Notes: generated by a model from the sequence alone, not told the origin. 54,157 nt of DNA from Nostoc punctiforme NIES-2108 (GCA_003326195.1 LXQE01000154.1:23818-77974), one strand, 5' to 3'. Shown: positions 8,508 to 16,798, counted from the first letter of the stretch. Translations and numbers: made by a program.

Positions 8508-8933
8508 ATGAAAAGTGAGCTTCATGTACCAAGCGATTTGAATTTTCTGAATATTGTTGAAAACTGGTTGTTGGGATGTTTGAAAATTCAACTAGGGGAA
8601 TCTGTGGATTGGTCGCGGCAATCAAGTCGTTTGAGACTGGCTTTAGTGGAAGCCTACTCTAATGCAGTCCGTCATGCCCACAAAGACCAACCAAATTTGC
8701 CCATCTTACTACGTTTAGAAGTGAAAGACCGAGATTTAGCCCTAGAAATTTGGGACTACGGCGAAGGCTTTGACATGTCTAACTACTACGCTCCAAATCC
8801 GATGGAAAAGCAAGAAGGTGGTTATGGTTGGCTGATTATGAATCGTCTCATGGATAAAGTAGATTACAAGTTGCAGGTTAATGGTGCTAACTGTCTGAAG
8901 TTAGAAGCTACTTTACCCGAATTAGTCCAATAG
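8508..8933 (+). CDS. RsbW-like anti-sigma factor / serine-protein kinase
   Basis: A 141-residue GHKL ATPase of the HATPase_c_2 class. The N box is RLALVEAYSNAVRHAH (about 43-58), G1 is WDYGEGFD and G2 is GGYGWLIMNRLMD. Proteins of this size phosphorylate a STAS-domain antagonist and, in many bacteria, bind a sigma factor. It follows the PP2C gene by three bases and must be co-expressed with it. The absent STAS partner is probably encoded elsewhere in the genome. Confidence 0.88.
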   Translation: MKSELHVPSDLNFLNIVENWLLGCLKIQLGESVDWSRQSSRLRLALVEAYSNAVRHAHKDQPNLPILLRLEVKDRDLALEIWDYGEGFDMSNYYAPNPMEKQEGGYGWLIMNRLMDKVDYKLQVNGANCLKLEATLPELVQ

Positions 8934-8940
8934 ACAAAAG

Positions 8941-9147
8941 TTATACCAATTAAAAATTTAAAATGACGCTCTCTACGAGACGCTAAAAGCGTAGCTTGCT
9001 TCTCTGTAAGAGTACGCGGACTCGCTCTAAGCGAAGCCATGCCGAAGGCTTTACGCTGCGCTAACAAAATTCACGCATAAAGAAAGTCAGACAGAACAAA
9101 GGTTTGGGAGTATGTATCTGTCGCATTCTTTTTTCAAATTGGTATTA
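8941..9147. mobile_element. MITE-like element, copy A (207 bp)
   Basis: The ends are TTATACCAATT (8941-8951) and AATTGGTATTA (9137-9147), inverted repeats of nine matching bases. The interior is rich in GC-rich dispersed repeat units (GCGTAGCTTGC, AAGCGAAGCCATGCCG). The last ~30 bases, from TCTGTCGCATTC through the terminal repeat, nearly match the right end of the element at 11655-11772. No transposase is encoded, so it would depend on one in trans. The rest of the gap between 8934 and 9275 holds no gene that I can see. Confidence 0.6.
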
Positions 9148-9275
9148 CTATTTTTCAAGTCATGCTATTTATGAGGAATAATTTAGAATTCAGGAGTCAG
9201 AATAAAGCCATGAATCCTATCTGAGTAGGTAATAAATATTGGTTTAAAACTTTGCCCTTTGTAGTTATTTGCTAC

Positions 9276-9707
9276 TTACTTTTCGCGACGTAAATTAAGT
9301 AACTCTTTGGGGGAAGCTAAAAGTTTGATTCTAGTATAAGAAATTTGCCGTTGTTGGTTGAGGATAAATAGCCACAATACATTGACACTACACCACGAAG
9401 TTTGTGCTTTGCCTGTTACCTGGATTTGGATATCACCATTTTCTAAAGTCTCGGCGATTCCTGTGTTGGGGTAAGCTTTAATGTTTTGACCTTCTTGTTT
9501 TAAGTAGGCTGCGATCGCATCTGTTCCCACAATATCAGATTCAAATGGCGGACGCATCACACCATCTATCGCAAACAAGGCAGCAGTTGCCTCAAATTCT
9601 CCTGCATTTAAGGTTTCAAAATAACGCAGTACGCTTGATTCTGTAATTCCCTCAATCTGGAATTCTTCTTTAAACTGCGCTGGCGAGATAAATTCAGCAG
9701 AGGTCAT
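9276..9707 (-). CDS. C-terminal domain homologue of orange carotenoid protein (CTDH), NTF2-like
   Basis: A 143-residue NTF2-like domain that matches the regulatory C-terminal domain of the orange carotenoid protein: VLRYFETLNAGEFEATAALF, IVGTDAIAAYL, QVTGKAQTSWCSVNVLWLF and the tail LLASPKELLNLR. Free-standing CTDH proteins bind a keto-carotenoid as homodimers and hand it to helical carotenoid proteins. Cys106 in TSWCSVNV stands where OCP has Phe; a cysteine here is known in the redox-sensitive CTDH group that can form a disulphide-linked dimer. A helical carotenoid protein gene lies 2.7 kb away, a possible recipient. Confidence 0.85.
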   Translation of the reverse strand: MTSAEFISPAQFKEEFQIEGITESSVLRYFETLNAGEFEATAALFAIDGVMRPPFESDIVGTDAIAAYLKQEGQNIKAYPNTGIAETLENGDIQIQVTGKAQTSWCSVNVLWLFILNQQRQISYTRIKLLASPKELLNLRREK

Positions 9708-9946
9708 AAAATTACCTGTATTATGCTATCTGAATATTAATTTCAATACAAAAATAAATAAAAAAAAAGCTGCTGTTGAGATAGATTGCTACATATTAAT
9801 AAATCTTCCTAACGATGGAAGTATTGATTTGCTATGCAGCTTAAGACAGGCTATATGTCGGGTAAGTAACAAATCTTAATTAAAGGTATTGGTTACGTAA
9901 TGTATTATTATGACGCCTTTATTTGGGCAAAATCCAGATAAAAAAA

Positions 9947-10921
9947 ATGAATCAGTATTTTGTAACGAGCAGCAGTCTAGTGAAAGAAAAAGCCAGCGAG
10001 TTGGGCTTTCACAAAGTTGGAATTACTGCTGTAGATCGGGTAAATGCCACAGAAGCGCAGAGGTTGCAAGCATGGATTGAACTGGGTTATCACGCTGATA
10101 TGAAATGGATGGCTAATCCAAAACGTCAGGATATCCGCTTAGTGATGCCAGAGGTGCGATCGCTAGTGTGTGTGGCGCTGAATTACTACACACCACATCA
10201 ACGTCCTGAAAGTGAGGAATACGCCAAAATTTCCCGTTATGGTTGGGGAAGGGATTACCACAAGGTAATGCATAGAAAACTTAAGCAGCTATCTCTGTGG
10301 CTCAAATCACTTGATGCAAGCGTATTAGCTATTTATTATGCAGATACTGGCCCGGTGCCAGATAAAGTGCTGGCTCAACAAGCTGGAATTGGTTGGATTG
10401 CCAAGAATGGTAATGTGATTACACGGGAATATGGCTCTTGGGTATTTTTGGGAGAAGTGTTGACCAATTTAGAATTAGAGAGCGATCGCCCACATACAGA
10501 ACACTGCGGTAGCTGTACTCGTTGTCTTCAGGCTTGTCCCACAGGTGCAATTACTCAGCCTTTTGTTGTTGATGCTAATCGTTGCATTGCTTATCATACA
10601 ATTGAAAATCGTGACAAGGAATTACCAGAGGCGATCGCACCTCATTTGCAAGGCTGGGTTGCTGGTTGCGATATTTGCCAAGATGTTTGTCCTTGGAATC
10701 AACGTTTTGCCCAAACAACTGATATTGAAGAGTTTCAGCCTTATCCTGGGAATATTGCTCCCCACCTGCTAGAATTAGCCCAAATCTCAGATCGGGAGTG
10801 GGATAAACGATTTCCAGCATCTGCCTTGCGGCGGATTAAGCCAGAAATGTTACGACGCAACGCCCTAGCTAATCTTGACGCATCCAGGCAGAAGAATGAC
10901 CCAGAAAGTAATTATTTTTGA
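9947..10921 (+). CDS. queG: epoxyqueuosine reductase
   Basis: A 324-residue QueG, the cobalamin- and iron-sulphur-dependent enzyme that reduces epoxyqueuosine to queuosine in tRNA. Visible are GFHKVGIT near the start, YADTGPVPDK in the active-site region, a first 4Fe-4S motif CGSCTRCLQACPTGAI (187-202), and a second, CDICQDVCPWN (241-251) with Cys213. I chose the ATG at 9947 (MNQYF) rather than a TTG eight codons upstream. The next gene, a HAD phosphatase, begins inside its last 26 bases. Confidence 0.92.
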   Translation: MNQYFVTSSSLVKEKASELGFHKVGITAVDRVNATEAQRLQAWIELGYHADMKWMANPKRQDIRLVMPEVRSLVCVALNYYTPHQRPESEEYAKISRYGWGRDYHKVMHRKLKQLSLWLKSLDASVLAIYYADTGPVPDKVLAQQAGIGWIAKNGNVITREYGSWVFLGEVLTNLELESDRPHTEHCGSCTRCLQACPTGAITQPFVVDANRCIAYHTIENRDKELPEAIAPHLQGWVAGCDICQDVCPWNQRFAQTTDIEEFQPYPGNIAPHLLELAQISDREWDKRFPASALRRIKPEMLRRNALANLDASRQKNDPESNYF

Positions 10922-11531
10922 TTTTGATGGCACAATTGCTGATACAGTAGATGCCCTTGTAAGTATTGCTAATCGTTTAGCTGGAGACTTTGGTTATAGA
11001 CAAATAAGCCCAGAACAATTAGCCTTCCTCAAGAACTTAACATCTAGGGAAATTATTAAGTACTCAGGAGTTTCTCTATTTAAGATCCCTTTTCTAGTTA
11101 AAAAAGTTAAAGGGGAATTAAAAAACAAAATTCCAGAATTAAAGCCAATTCTGGGTATTAAGGAAGCATTAACAGAACTCCAAAATCAAGGATATAAACT
11201 GGGTATCATCACTTCTAATTCTAAAGAAAATGTTACACAATTTCTCACAATCAATGATTTAAATCACTTATTTGATTTTATCTACTCAGGAATTACAATT
11301 TTTGGTAAAACAACTATCATCAATAATGTCTTGAGGCAAAAGCAACTTAAGCCTGAAGAGGTTATTTATGTTGGAGATGAAACAAGAGACATAGAAGCAT
11401 CAAAAAAAGCAAATATCCAGGTGATTGCAGTGACTTGGGGGTTTAATTCATCGGAAGTACTAGCCAAGCAAAATCCAGATTATTTAATTCAGCAACCTAG
11501 CGAACTACTAGAAGTGATGAATAGTCGTTAA
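10896..11531 (+). CDS. HAD-superfamily phosphatase (phosphoglycolate phosphatase-like)
   Basis: A 211-residue HAD hydrolase. Motif I FDFDGTIADT holds nucleophile Asp9 and Asp11; motif II is LGIITSNSKENV; motif III Lys and motif IV YVGDETRDIEAS follow in order. The helical cap falls between residues 15 and 80. The start ATG at 10896 (MTQKVIIF) overlaps the queG stop by 26 bases, indicating translational coupling. The family hydrolyses small phosphate esters; the substrate is not predictable, although Gph-like enzymes are closest in layout. Base composition is more AT-rich than queG. Confidence 0.85.
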   Translation: MTQKVIIFDFDGTIADTVDALVSIANRLAGDFGYRQISPEQLAFLKNLTSREIIKYSGVSLFKIPFLVKKVKGELKNKIPELKPILGIKEALTELQNQGYKLGIITSNSKENVTQFLTINDLNHLFDFIYSGITIFGKTTIINNVLRQKQLKPEEVIYVGDETRDIEASKKANIQVIAVTWGFNSSEVLAKQNPDYLIQQPSELLEVMNSR

Positions 11532-11654
11532 TTAATAAATAGTCAAAAGTCGATAGTGAAAAACTTAACAATTGACGATTGGTCAAAACAGTAGAGTGGG
11601 CAATGTCTACCAATGGTGATAACTTTGATTTTCATATTTGTGACATTGCCCATA

Positions 11655-11772
11655 TTATACCAATTCCATTAATGATTGCAAGACACCATTGGCTAAAGAC
11701 GCGATTCATCGCGTCTCTACAACCTCTGTACAAATAGTCTATTTGTCGCCTTCTTTTTTCAAATTGGTATTA
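11655..11772. mobile_element. MITE-like element, copy B (118 bp)
   Basis: The ends are TTATACCAATT (11655-11665) and AATTGGTATTA (11762-11772). The right-hand ~30 bases match copy A at 9118-9147 with about two differences (TTTGTCGCCTTC against TCTGTCGCATTC, then TTTTTTC and the terminal repeat). An inner GAGACGCG-type palindrome at about 11697-11720 replaces the longer interior of copy A. It lies between the HAD gene and the acidic-protein gene. Confidence 0.6.
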
Positions 11773-11797
11773 CAAAATAGCAAGATATCAGGAAAAA

Positions 11798-12175
11798 TTA
11801 ATTTTTCCGTTCACCCTTTTCTAAAGCTTGTTTTACTAAATCATCACTGACATTAGTTGCATCTCCAGTCTCAGAATTCCCAACTTCTTTTGCTGACTCT
11901 AGAAAATCATCAGGATTGCCCGTTGACTGTGTTTGAGGTTTTGTCTCTTGTGGCTTAGAAGTTTGATATTTAGGTGCAGTAGCTGATTCTGCTGCTGCTT
12001 CACCTTTACCTGTGCGATCGACTTCACTCACACTGAATTTTTGTGCCGCTGCATAATCAGCATCAAAATCCACCGTTGGTGCTTTTTCTTCACCACTAGC
12101 TATGCTTTCAGCAGCTAATTGTGCATCCTGGGTGGAAGCTTCATTTAAATTGGGCTTTACTTCTTGATCAGCCAT
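11798..12175 (-). CDS. small acidic, probably disordered protein
   Basis: A 125-residue protein rich in Glu, Ala, Ser, Thr and Gln with no hydrophobic core (MADQEVKPNLNEASTQDAQL, then repeated KPQETKPQ-like segments, ending LVKQALEKGERKN). It begins with a well-placed ATG and diverges from the helical carotenoid protein gene, sharing a ~220-base promoter region. I do not recognise the family; low complexity and charge suggest an intrinsically disordered protein. Confidence 0.5.
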   Translation of the reverse strand: MADQEVKPNLNEASTQDAQLAAESIASGEEKAPTVDFDADYAAAQKFSVSEVDRTGKGEAAAESATAPKYQTSKPQETKPQTQSTGNPDDFLESAKEVGNSETGDATNVSDDLVKQALEKGERKN

Positions 12176-12397
12176 AATTAAAACCTTAGCTAAATTTTTT
12201 ATTGCTTACTTGAGCAATCATAGCAAAGCAATTGGTTGCTTTATTGCTTCCTATAGAGAGACTTTTGCCTCTATTAAAAGGTAGATTAAAGCTGCAATTT
12301 CCAATAAATTTAACTCTTTCTATCGATAGTAGAATCTGATTGTCGAACTCTGGTAACAATTAGTTTGCCTATTAAATTATTTTGGAAACAAACAATA

Positions 12398-12928
12398 ATG
12401 ACTGCAAGTTACGACAAAACTATTTCTCAAGCTCAGAGCAATGAAACTCAAGAATTGGTGGATAGGTTTAACGCCTTAGATACCGATGCCAAATTAGCCT
12501 GGTTCTATTTTGTTTATGAAAAAATGGGTGATTCGATCACGCCCGCTGCGCCCGCTGCGGCTGAACCAGAGTTAGCGCCACTTCTGCTAGGAGATTATTT
12601 TAAATTATCCGATGAGCAGCAGCTAGATATTATGCGGGATATTGTTAACCGCAAAGACACAGAATATTCCCGTGCTTATGGGGCGATAAAAGAAAACAAC
12701 CAGCTGCTAGTTTGGTATGCTTGGGCGGTAGCTATGGGGGATACGGTGGTGGGAATGCCAGCTAGCTACCAGGCAAGTAAGGCAGTTAACGATCTGCTTT
12801 CCGAAATTGAAGGACTAGATTTTGAAGAGCAAATGTCAGTGTTTCGGACAATAGCTGGTGAAGTGGGTTACACCGATGTTAAGCCGATTGAAACGCAAGC
12901 AGAAACTGGAAAAACATCAAGTTTGTAA
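12398..12928 (+). CDS. helical carotenoid protein (OCP N-terminal domain homologue)
   Basis: A 176-residue all-helical protein matching the carotenoid-binding N-terminal domain of OCP: VDRFNALDTDAKLAWFYFVY, EKMGDSITPAAP, QLDIMRDIVNRKDTEYSRAY, LLVWYAWAVAMGD, GMPASYQAS and GLDFEEQMSVFRTIAGEVGY. Tyr40 aligns with the OCP Tyr that contacts the carotenoid. The OCP linker and C-terminal domain are absent, so this is a stand-alone HCP, expected to bind canthaxanthin or echinenone and quench singlet oxygen or excess energy. I chose ATG 12398 (MTASYDK) over an upstream TTG. A 9-base duplication encodes PAAPAA. Confidence 0.88.
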   Translation: MTASYDKTISQAQSNETQELVDRFNALDTDAKLAWFYFVYEKMGDSITPAAPAAAEPELAPLLLGDYFKLSDEQQLDIMRDIVNRKDTEYSRAYGAIKENNQLLVWYAWAVAMGDTVVGMPASYQASKAVNDLLSEIEGLDFEEQMSVFRTIAGEVGYTDVKPIETQAETGKTSSL

Positions 12929-12964
12929 TCAGCTTTGGCGATTAGAAATCGCGGCTACACAAAC

Positions 12965-12986
12965 CAAAGTCCGCCCCCGCGGACTT
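12965..12986. terminator. bidirectional hairpin terminator
   Basis: AAAGTCCGC (12965-12973) pairs perfectly with GCGGACTTT (12978-12986) around CCCC. It sits between the convergent stops of the carotenoid protein gene and the ABC ATPase gene; the A and T ends of the stem suit both directions. Confidence 0.75.
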
Positions 12987-12993
12987 TAAGAAC

Positions 12994-13758
12994 CTACGAG
13001 ACAGCTAACTGACTCAAGTCGGCTGGGGTGAGGTTGGAGTGTACTACTTGACCATCACGGAACCAAACGATGCGCTGGGTTTGACGGGCAACTTCTGGTT
13101 CATGTGTTACCATAACAACCGTGATTCCACTGGCATTGAGTTCGCCAAAAATATCTAAGACTTCTTGGGTTGTGTGCGAATCCAGTGCGCCTGTGGGTTC
13201 ATCTGCGAGGAGTACCACGGGACGATTGACGATCGCACGCGCGATCGCTACTCTTTGTTGTTGTCCACCAGATAGTTGAGTTGGTTTGTTGTTAAGGCGA
13301 TTTGCTAAACCTACTCGCGTCAAAGCTTCTGTGGCGCGATCGCTTCTTTCTTTCGGACTGACACTAGCATAAACCATTGGTAGCATCACATTTTCTAATG
13401 CTGTGAGTTGGGGTAATAAATGGAATTGTTGGAAGACAAAACCCAGCTTTTTATTACGGATATGTGCCAGAGATTTATCATCCATTTGCGCCACATTAAT
13501 ATTATCTAGGTAATAATGTCCGCCTGTGGGTCGGTCTAGGCAGCCGATAATATTCATAGCTGTGGATTTACCTGAACCAGAAGGCCCCATAATTGAACAA
13601 TATTCGCCCTCATGGATAGTCAAATTCACATCGTTAAGTGCTTTAACTTCAGTTTCACCACTACCATATATTTTAAAGATATTTTCTAAACGAATAATTG
13701 TTGATTTAGGAACGGCGTTAGGAACTAGAGAATCGGTAATTGAAATAGTGTTTGCCAT
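12994..13758 (-). CDS. MacB/LolD/DevA-type ABC transporter ATP-binding protein
   Basis: A 254-residue ATPase: Walker A GPSGSGKST, Q-loop FVFQQFHLLPQL, signature LSGGQQQRVA, Walker B LLADEPTGALD, H-loop VTHEPEVA. The HLLPQLTALENVMLPM segment is typical of the MacB/LolD/DevA group, which powers mechanotransmission-type export with a FtsX-like permease and often a periplasmic adaptor. In heterocyst formers the DevBCA set exports glycolipids. Neither a permease nor an adaptor is adjacent, so the gene is an orphan here and devA is only one of several possibilities. Confidence 0.82.
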   Translation of the reverse strand: MANTISITDSLVPNAVPKSTIIRLENIFKIYGSGETEVKALNDVNLTIHEGEYCSIMGPSGSGKSTAMNIIGCLDRPTGGHYYLDNINVAQMDDKSLAHIRNKKLGFVFQQFHLLPQLTALENVMLPMVYASVSPKERSDRATEALTRVGLANRLNNKPTQLSGGQQQRVAIARAIVNRPVVLLADEPTGALDSHTTQEVLDIFGELNASGITVVMVTHEPEVARQTQRIVWFRDGQVVHSNLTPADLSQLAVS

Positions 13759-13925
13759 AAGGATTTAGTTATTATTTGGTAGAGATGCAATTATAGCGAT
13801 CGCTCAATTAGACTGTAAGACGCAGAAAAATTCTTCCTAGCTCTTGCTGTGATAACTCTTTAAGGTGATGTATTAGAGCAAATAAAAGCTAACTATTATC
13901 TAGCATACTGAAGGGGGCGGTTGTA

Positions 13926-14420
13926 GTGTTGTCATGTTTTAACGTAGCAGATTACTTTATCTGGTTAGCAAATGAAACAGGCTCTTTTATCAGTAATCTA
14001 AAGCTGCAAAAGCTTGTGTACTACGCTCAGGCTTGGCATCTTGCACTCAATGACACTCCTCTATTCCCAGAGGATTTTCAAGCCTGGATACATGGCCCTG
14101 TGATACCTGCGTTGTACCAGAAGTATAGGCTTTTTGGATGGCAACCAATTTTAGAAGATGTTAACCCAGAATTACCCCAAGAGGTTCAAGAGTTTCTAGA
14201 TGAGGTTGCACACGAATACTTTGCTTGTGATGGTTATGAACTAGAGCAGATGACTCATGCCGAGACACCCTGGAATTTGGCTAGAGGAAATCTACCACTT
14301 GATGAAGCTTCCAACGAAGTTATTCAGAAACAGTGGATGAAGGAGTATTACGGATCTCGTACCGACGAAGAAAACATCACAGATGATCAATTTGGAAAAA
14401 CTAATTCAGCAGCATGGTGA
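13926..14420 (+). CDS. SocA/Panacea-domain (DUF4065) protein, likely antitoxin
   Basis: A 164-residue protein whose first ~120 residues carry the DUF4065/SocA/Panacea signature: DYFIWLANE, ISNLKLQKLVYYAQAWHLA and AWIHGPVIPALYQKYR. Panacea is an antitoxin domain that pairs with many unrelated toxins. The start is GTG at 13926, after AAGGGGGCGG. The next gene begins inside its last 38 bases at a good ATG, the arrangement expected of an antitoxin-toxin pair. Confidence 0.8.
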   Translation: MLSCFNVADYFIWLANETGSFISNLKLQKLVYYAQAWHLALNDTPLFPEDFQAWIHGPVIPALYQKYRLFGWQPILEDVNPELPQEVQEFLDEVAHEYFACDGYELEQMTHAETPWNLARGNLPLDEASNEVIQKQWMKEYYGSRTDEENITDDQFGKTNSAAW

Positions 14421-14964
14421 AACTGCTAAATCCTATGCGAATGAGGCTATCGAAATTGGCAATACATACATAATTCCAAACTTTGGTTTTGATGCAGCAA
14501 TGCAAAATTCTCTAGATATAATGCTAGGTGGCAGAAAAACCTGGAACCACGGAGTGGTTGATATTCGAGTTTTTACAAAACCTGAAGACTTTACCCTATT
14601 TGATTGTGACGAAGAGACTACAGAAATTGAAATTATTGATTTATTGACACTTTGCCGAAATCTTTATCCAAATGACTATGATTATTCCCAATTACCTGAA
14701 TGGTGGACTGAGGAAGATATGCAAGATTCCGCCGAGGTGCTTGAGGCGCTTGATTTTGCAATTTGGATGCAAGATACATTCCGTCCAGATGAGTCAGAAG
14801 AGGAAGCACTTAATATATGGCTCAAGTCTGTGCAACCTTGGTTAGGAGACGAGATTATCTTCTACAAGATGGAAGATGATGATGACTCAAATTGTGGTTT
14901 TGCGCCATACCTTTTTATAGGAGATCGTTGTCTTATTCTTGTTGCACGATGTTGGCAGCTATAG
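14383..14964 (+). CDS. unrecognised acidic protein coupled to the Panacea gene, candidate toxin
   Basis: A 193-residue soluble protein beginning MINLEKLIQQHGETAKSY and ending LFIGDRCLILVARCWQL. It is strongly acidic (EESEEEALN, EDDDDSNCG) and rich in Trp, with no transmembrane segment and no motif I recognise. It overlaps the upstream Panacea-domain gene by 38 bases, so it is the natural candidate for the partner protein. The high negative charge is unusual for an RNase toxin, so it could also be a second regulatory subunit. Confidence 0.6.
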   Translation: MINLEKLIQQHGETAKSYANEAIEIGNTYIIPNFGFDAAMQNSLDIMLGGRKTWNHGVVDIRVFTKPEDFTLFDCDEETTEIEIIDLLTLCRNLYPNDYDYSQLPEWWTEEDMQDSAEVLEALDFAIWMQDTFRPDESEEEALNIWLKSVQPWLGDEIIFYKMEDDDDSNCGFAPYLFIGDRCLILVARCWQL

Positions 14965-14982
14965 ACATTGCTAGTTCAAGCA

Positions 14983-15438
14983 TCAAAGACGAGGATCGTT
15001 TACAGGTGGGTGCCACCCTCCTTGTATCCATAACTGCCTAGATTCTTGGATAAATCCTTGGTTGTGAAATTCATCATTGATATCTAGTCGATGACAAGTT
15101 GCTCTACCTGTAGCACTTTTGCCAACGATCTTTAGTCCATCGCCTGTCCAGATGAAGTGATCTACCCAGCGTTGCCGACGAGGATTGAATAAGGCAACTT
15201 CTTGCTGAGTTTGAGCATCAATGCCAGTTGTGAAGTTGTAACGACGCTCATTACAGCGACGACAAGCTAGAGCTAAGTTGTCATCTGCATCTGAGCCACC
15301 TAATGATTGTGGAATGAGATGATCGATTGTGAAGCGATCTGAACTTGAGCGTTCTGGAGAGTGGCAATATTCACACAGATATTTAGCTCTTTCGCGCACA
15401 AATTGCCGAGTGCTATCTTTAACACCCACGACTGGCAA
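14983..15438 (-). CDS. HNH endonuclease
   Basis: A 151-residue HNH nuclease. The zinc-coupled HNH core spans about residues 20-65: YLCEYCHS, DRFTIDHLIPQSLGG, then NLALACRRCNERR. The two CxxC pairs and the DH catalytic step are intact. The start is TTG at 15438 or GTG at 15429; the former overlaps the upstream small gene by 20 bases. A role in restriction or in homing cannot be told from sequence; the small overlapping partner suggests a conserved two-gene unit. Confidence 0.85.
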   Translation of the reverse strand: MPVVGVKDSTRQFVRERAKYLCEYCHSPERSSSDRFTIDHLIPQSLGGSDADDNLALACRRCNERRYNFTTGIDAQTQQEVALFNPRRQRWVDHFIWTGDGLKIVGKSATGRATCHRLDINDEFHNQGFIQESRQLWIQGGWHPPVNDPRL

Positions 15439-15679
15439 TCAGTTTAGCGTTAACAAAAGTTAGAATGCGCTCTAGTTCAGCAATTCCAGCATATTCTGCT
15501 TCTTCTTCAGGAGTCAGCAATCCAGATTTTCGTTTCTCAAGTAATTCTTCTAGACGAGTATGTAACTCATCTGTAAACTTAGCAAGGTTAACATTATCAA
15601 CTTTCTCAATGGTAATGCCAGAGCGGAGCCATGATGAGGGTTCAATCATCCATACTGGGGTAATGACTTGAGGAGTCAT
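15419..15679 (-). CDS. small protein upstream of and overlapping the HNH gene
   Basis: An 86-residue protein (MTPQVITPVWMIEPSSWL; LEELLEKRKSGLLTPEEEAEYAGIA in two pieces; ending LIASRGC). The second half should form a pair of charged helices. Its last 20 bases overlap the start of the HNH gene, so translation is probably coupled. I recall similar small frames before HNH genes in other cyanobacteria, but the function is unknown; an antitoxin or nuclease-controlling role is conceivable. Confidence 0.6.
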   Translation of the reverse strand: MTPQVITPVWMIEPSSWLRSGITIEKVDNVNLAKFTDELHTRLEELLEKRKSGLLTPEEEAEYAGIAELERILTFVNAKLIASRGC

Positions 15680-15748
15680 AGTGCTTTAGCCCTAAGTCTG
15701 TGGTGCTATAGTCATTGTAGTGTGCCCTGTGAATTGGCAGCCAAAATA

Positions 15749-16798
15749 CTAAGGAATCATTGCTACCTTAATTACTTTACGCGCCTTCATATCAGAAAAC
15801 ACCTGTTCTAAATCTTTTAATGGTCGCTGTTCGCTAATAAGTAACTCAAAGGGAATTTTACGACTAGCTATGAGTGCAAGGGCCGATCGCACATACTCTG
15901 GTGTATTATGAAACACGCCTTTAAGAGTAAGTTCGCTATAGTGTAGCTGTTCTGTACTGACGGTAATACTGGTATCCCGTGGACATCCACCGAATAAATT
16001 GACTGTTGCACCAGGACGGGCGCAAGCGATCGCAGTTTCCCAAACGCTTGGGACACCAGTAGCTTCAATTACTACATCTGCACCCCATCCTTGGGTAAGT
16101 TCTTTCACTACACTGGGAATCTCTGGAATTTGATGATAATTAAAGGTCTGGGTTGCACCCAATTTCTGACCAATTTCTAGTCTGTGGTTATTACCTCCCC
16201 ACAGCAAAACTTCAGCTTTCTCACTCAACGCCGCCACAAACATTAGCCCGATCGCCCCATCTCCCAAGACGACGACTTTATCTTTGGGCTTAATATTAGA
16301 ACGGGCTACACCATGCAATACACAAGCTAAAGGTTCCGTCATGGCTGCCAATTCCCACGGCAACTCATCGGGAATCTGCAACAAATTATGTTCTACTATT
16401 GGTGCGGGAATTTTTAGATATTGGGCAAAAGTCCCATTATTCCAGGTCAAATTTGGACATAAAGAATATTCTTGGCGTTGACAAAAAAAGCACTTCATGC
16501 AGGGAGCAGAATTATTAGCGACGATGCGATCGCCTACTTGCCAATTTGTCACCCCTGTACCCACAGCAACAATTCGCCCAGCCGCTTCGTGACCAAACAG
16601 CGTCGGCGGTATCAGCATCCTGGCATGACCACCACGCCGCCAGACTTTCAAATCTGTACCACAAGTTGTTGCTGCCCCCACTTGGATTACAACTTCGCCA
16701 GCCGCCGGAGTGGGGTCAGAAACTTCCTCTAGGCGTAAATCTTCTTGACCATGAAGTAACGCTGCTAGCAAAACTTTAAACCTATCAATTAGCTTCAT
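15749..16798 (-). CDS. zinc-dependent medium-chain alcohol dehydrogenase
   Basis: A 349-residue MDR enzyme. The catalytic zinc ligands are in ATTCGTDLKVW and GHEAAGRIVAVG; the four structural-zinc cysteines are in the segment starting APCMKCFFCQRQEYSLC. The NAD(P) fold is marked by VVLGDGAIGLMFVAAL. The closest layout is the threonine/sorbitol dehydrogenase group, but the substrate is not predictable. The downstream neighbour on the same strand is far enough away (70 bases) to be a separate unit. Confidence 0.85.
   Translation of the reverse strand: MKLIDRFKVLLAALLHGQEDLRLEEVSDPTPAAGEVVIQVGAATTCGTDLKVWRRGGHARMLIPPTLFGHEAAGRIVAVGTGVTNWQVGDRIVANNSAPCMKCFFCQRQEYSLCPNLTWNNGTFAQYLKIPAPIVEHNLLQIPDELPWELAAMTEPLACVLHGVARSNIKPKDKVVVLGDGAIGLMFVAALSEKAEVLLWGGNNHRLEIGQKLGATQTFNYHQIPEIPSVVKELTQGWGADVVIEATGVPSVWETAIACARPGATVNLFGGCPRDTSITVSTEQLHYSELTLKGVFHNTPEYVRSALALIASRKIPFELLISEQRPLKDLEQVFSDMKARKVIKVAMIP

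Noticed and set aside
12994..13758. Assignment as devA of a DevBCA exporter
   Set aside because: No permease or adaptor gene is adjacent, and the ATPase alone does not separate DevA from MacB or LolD types; no symbol given.
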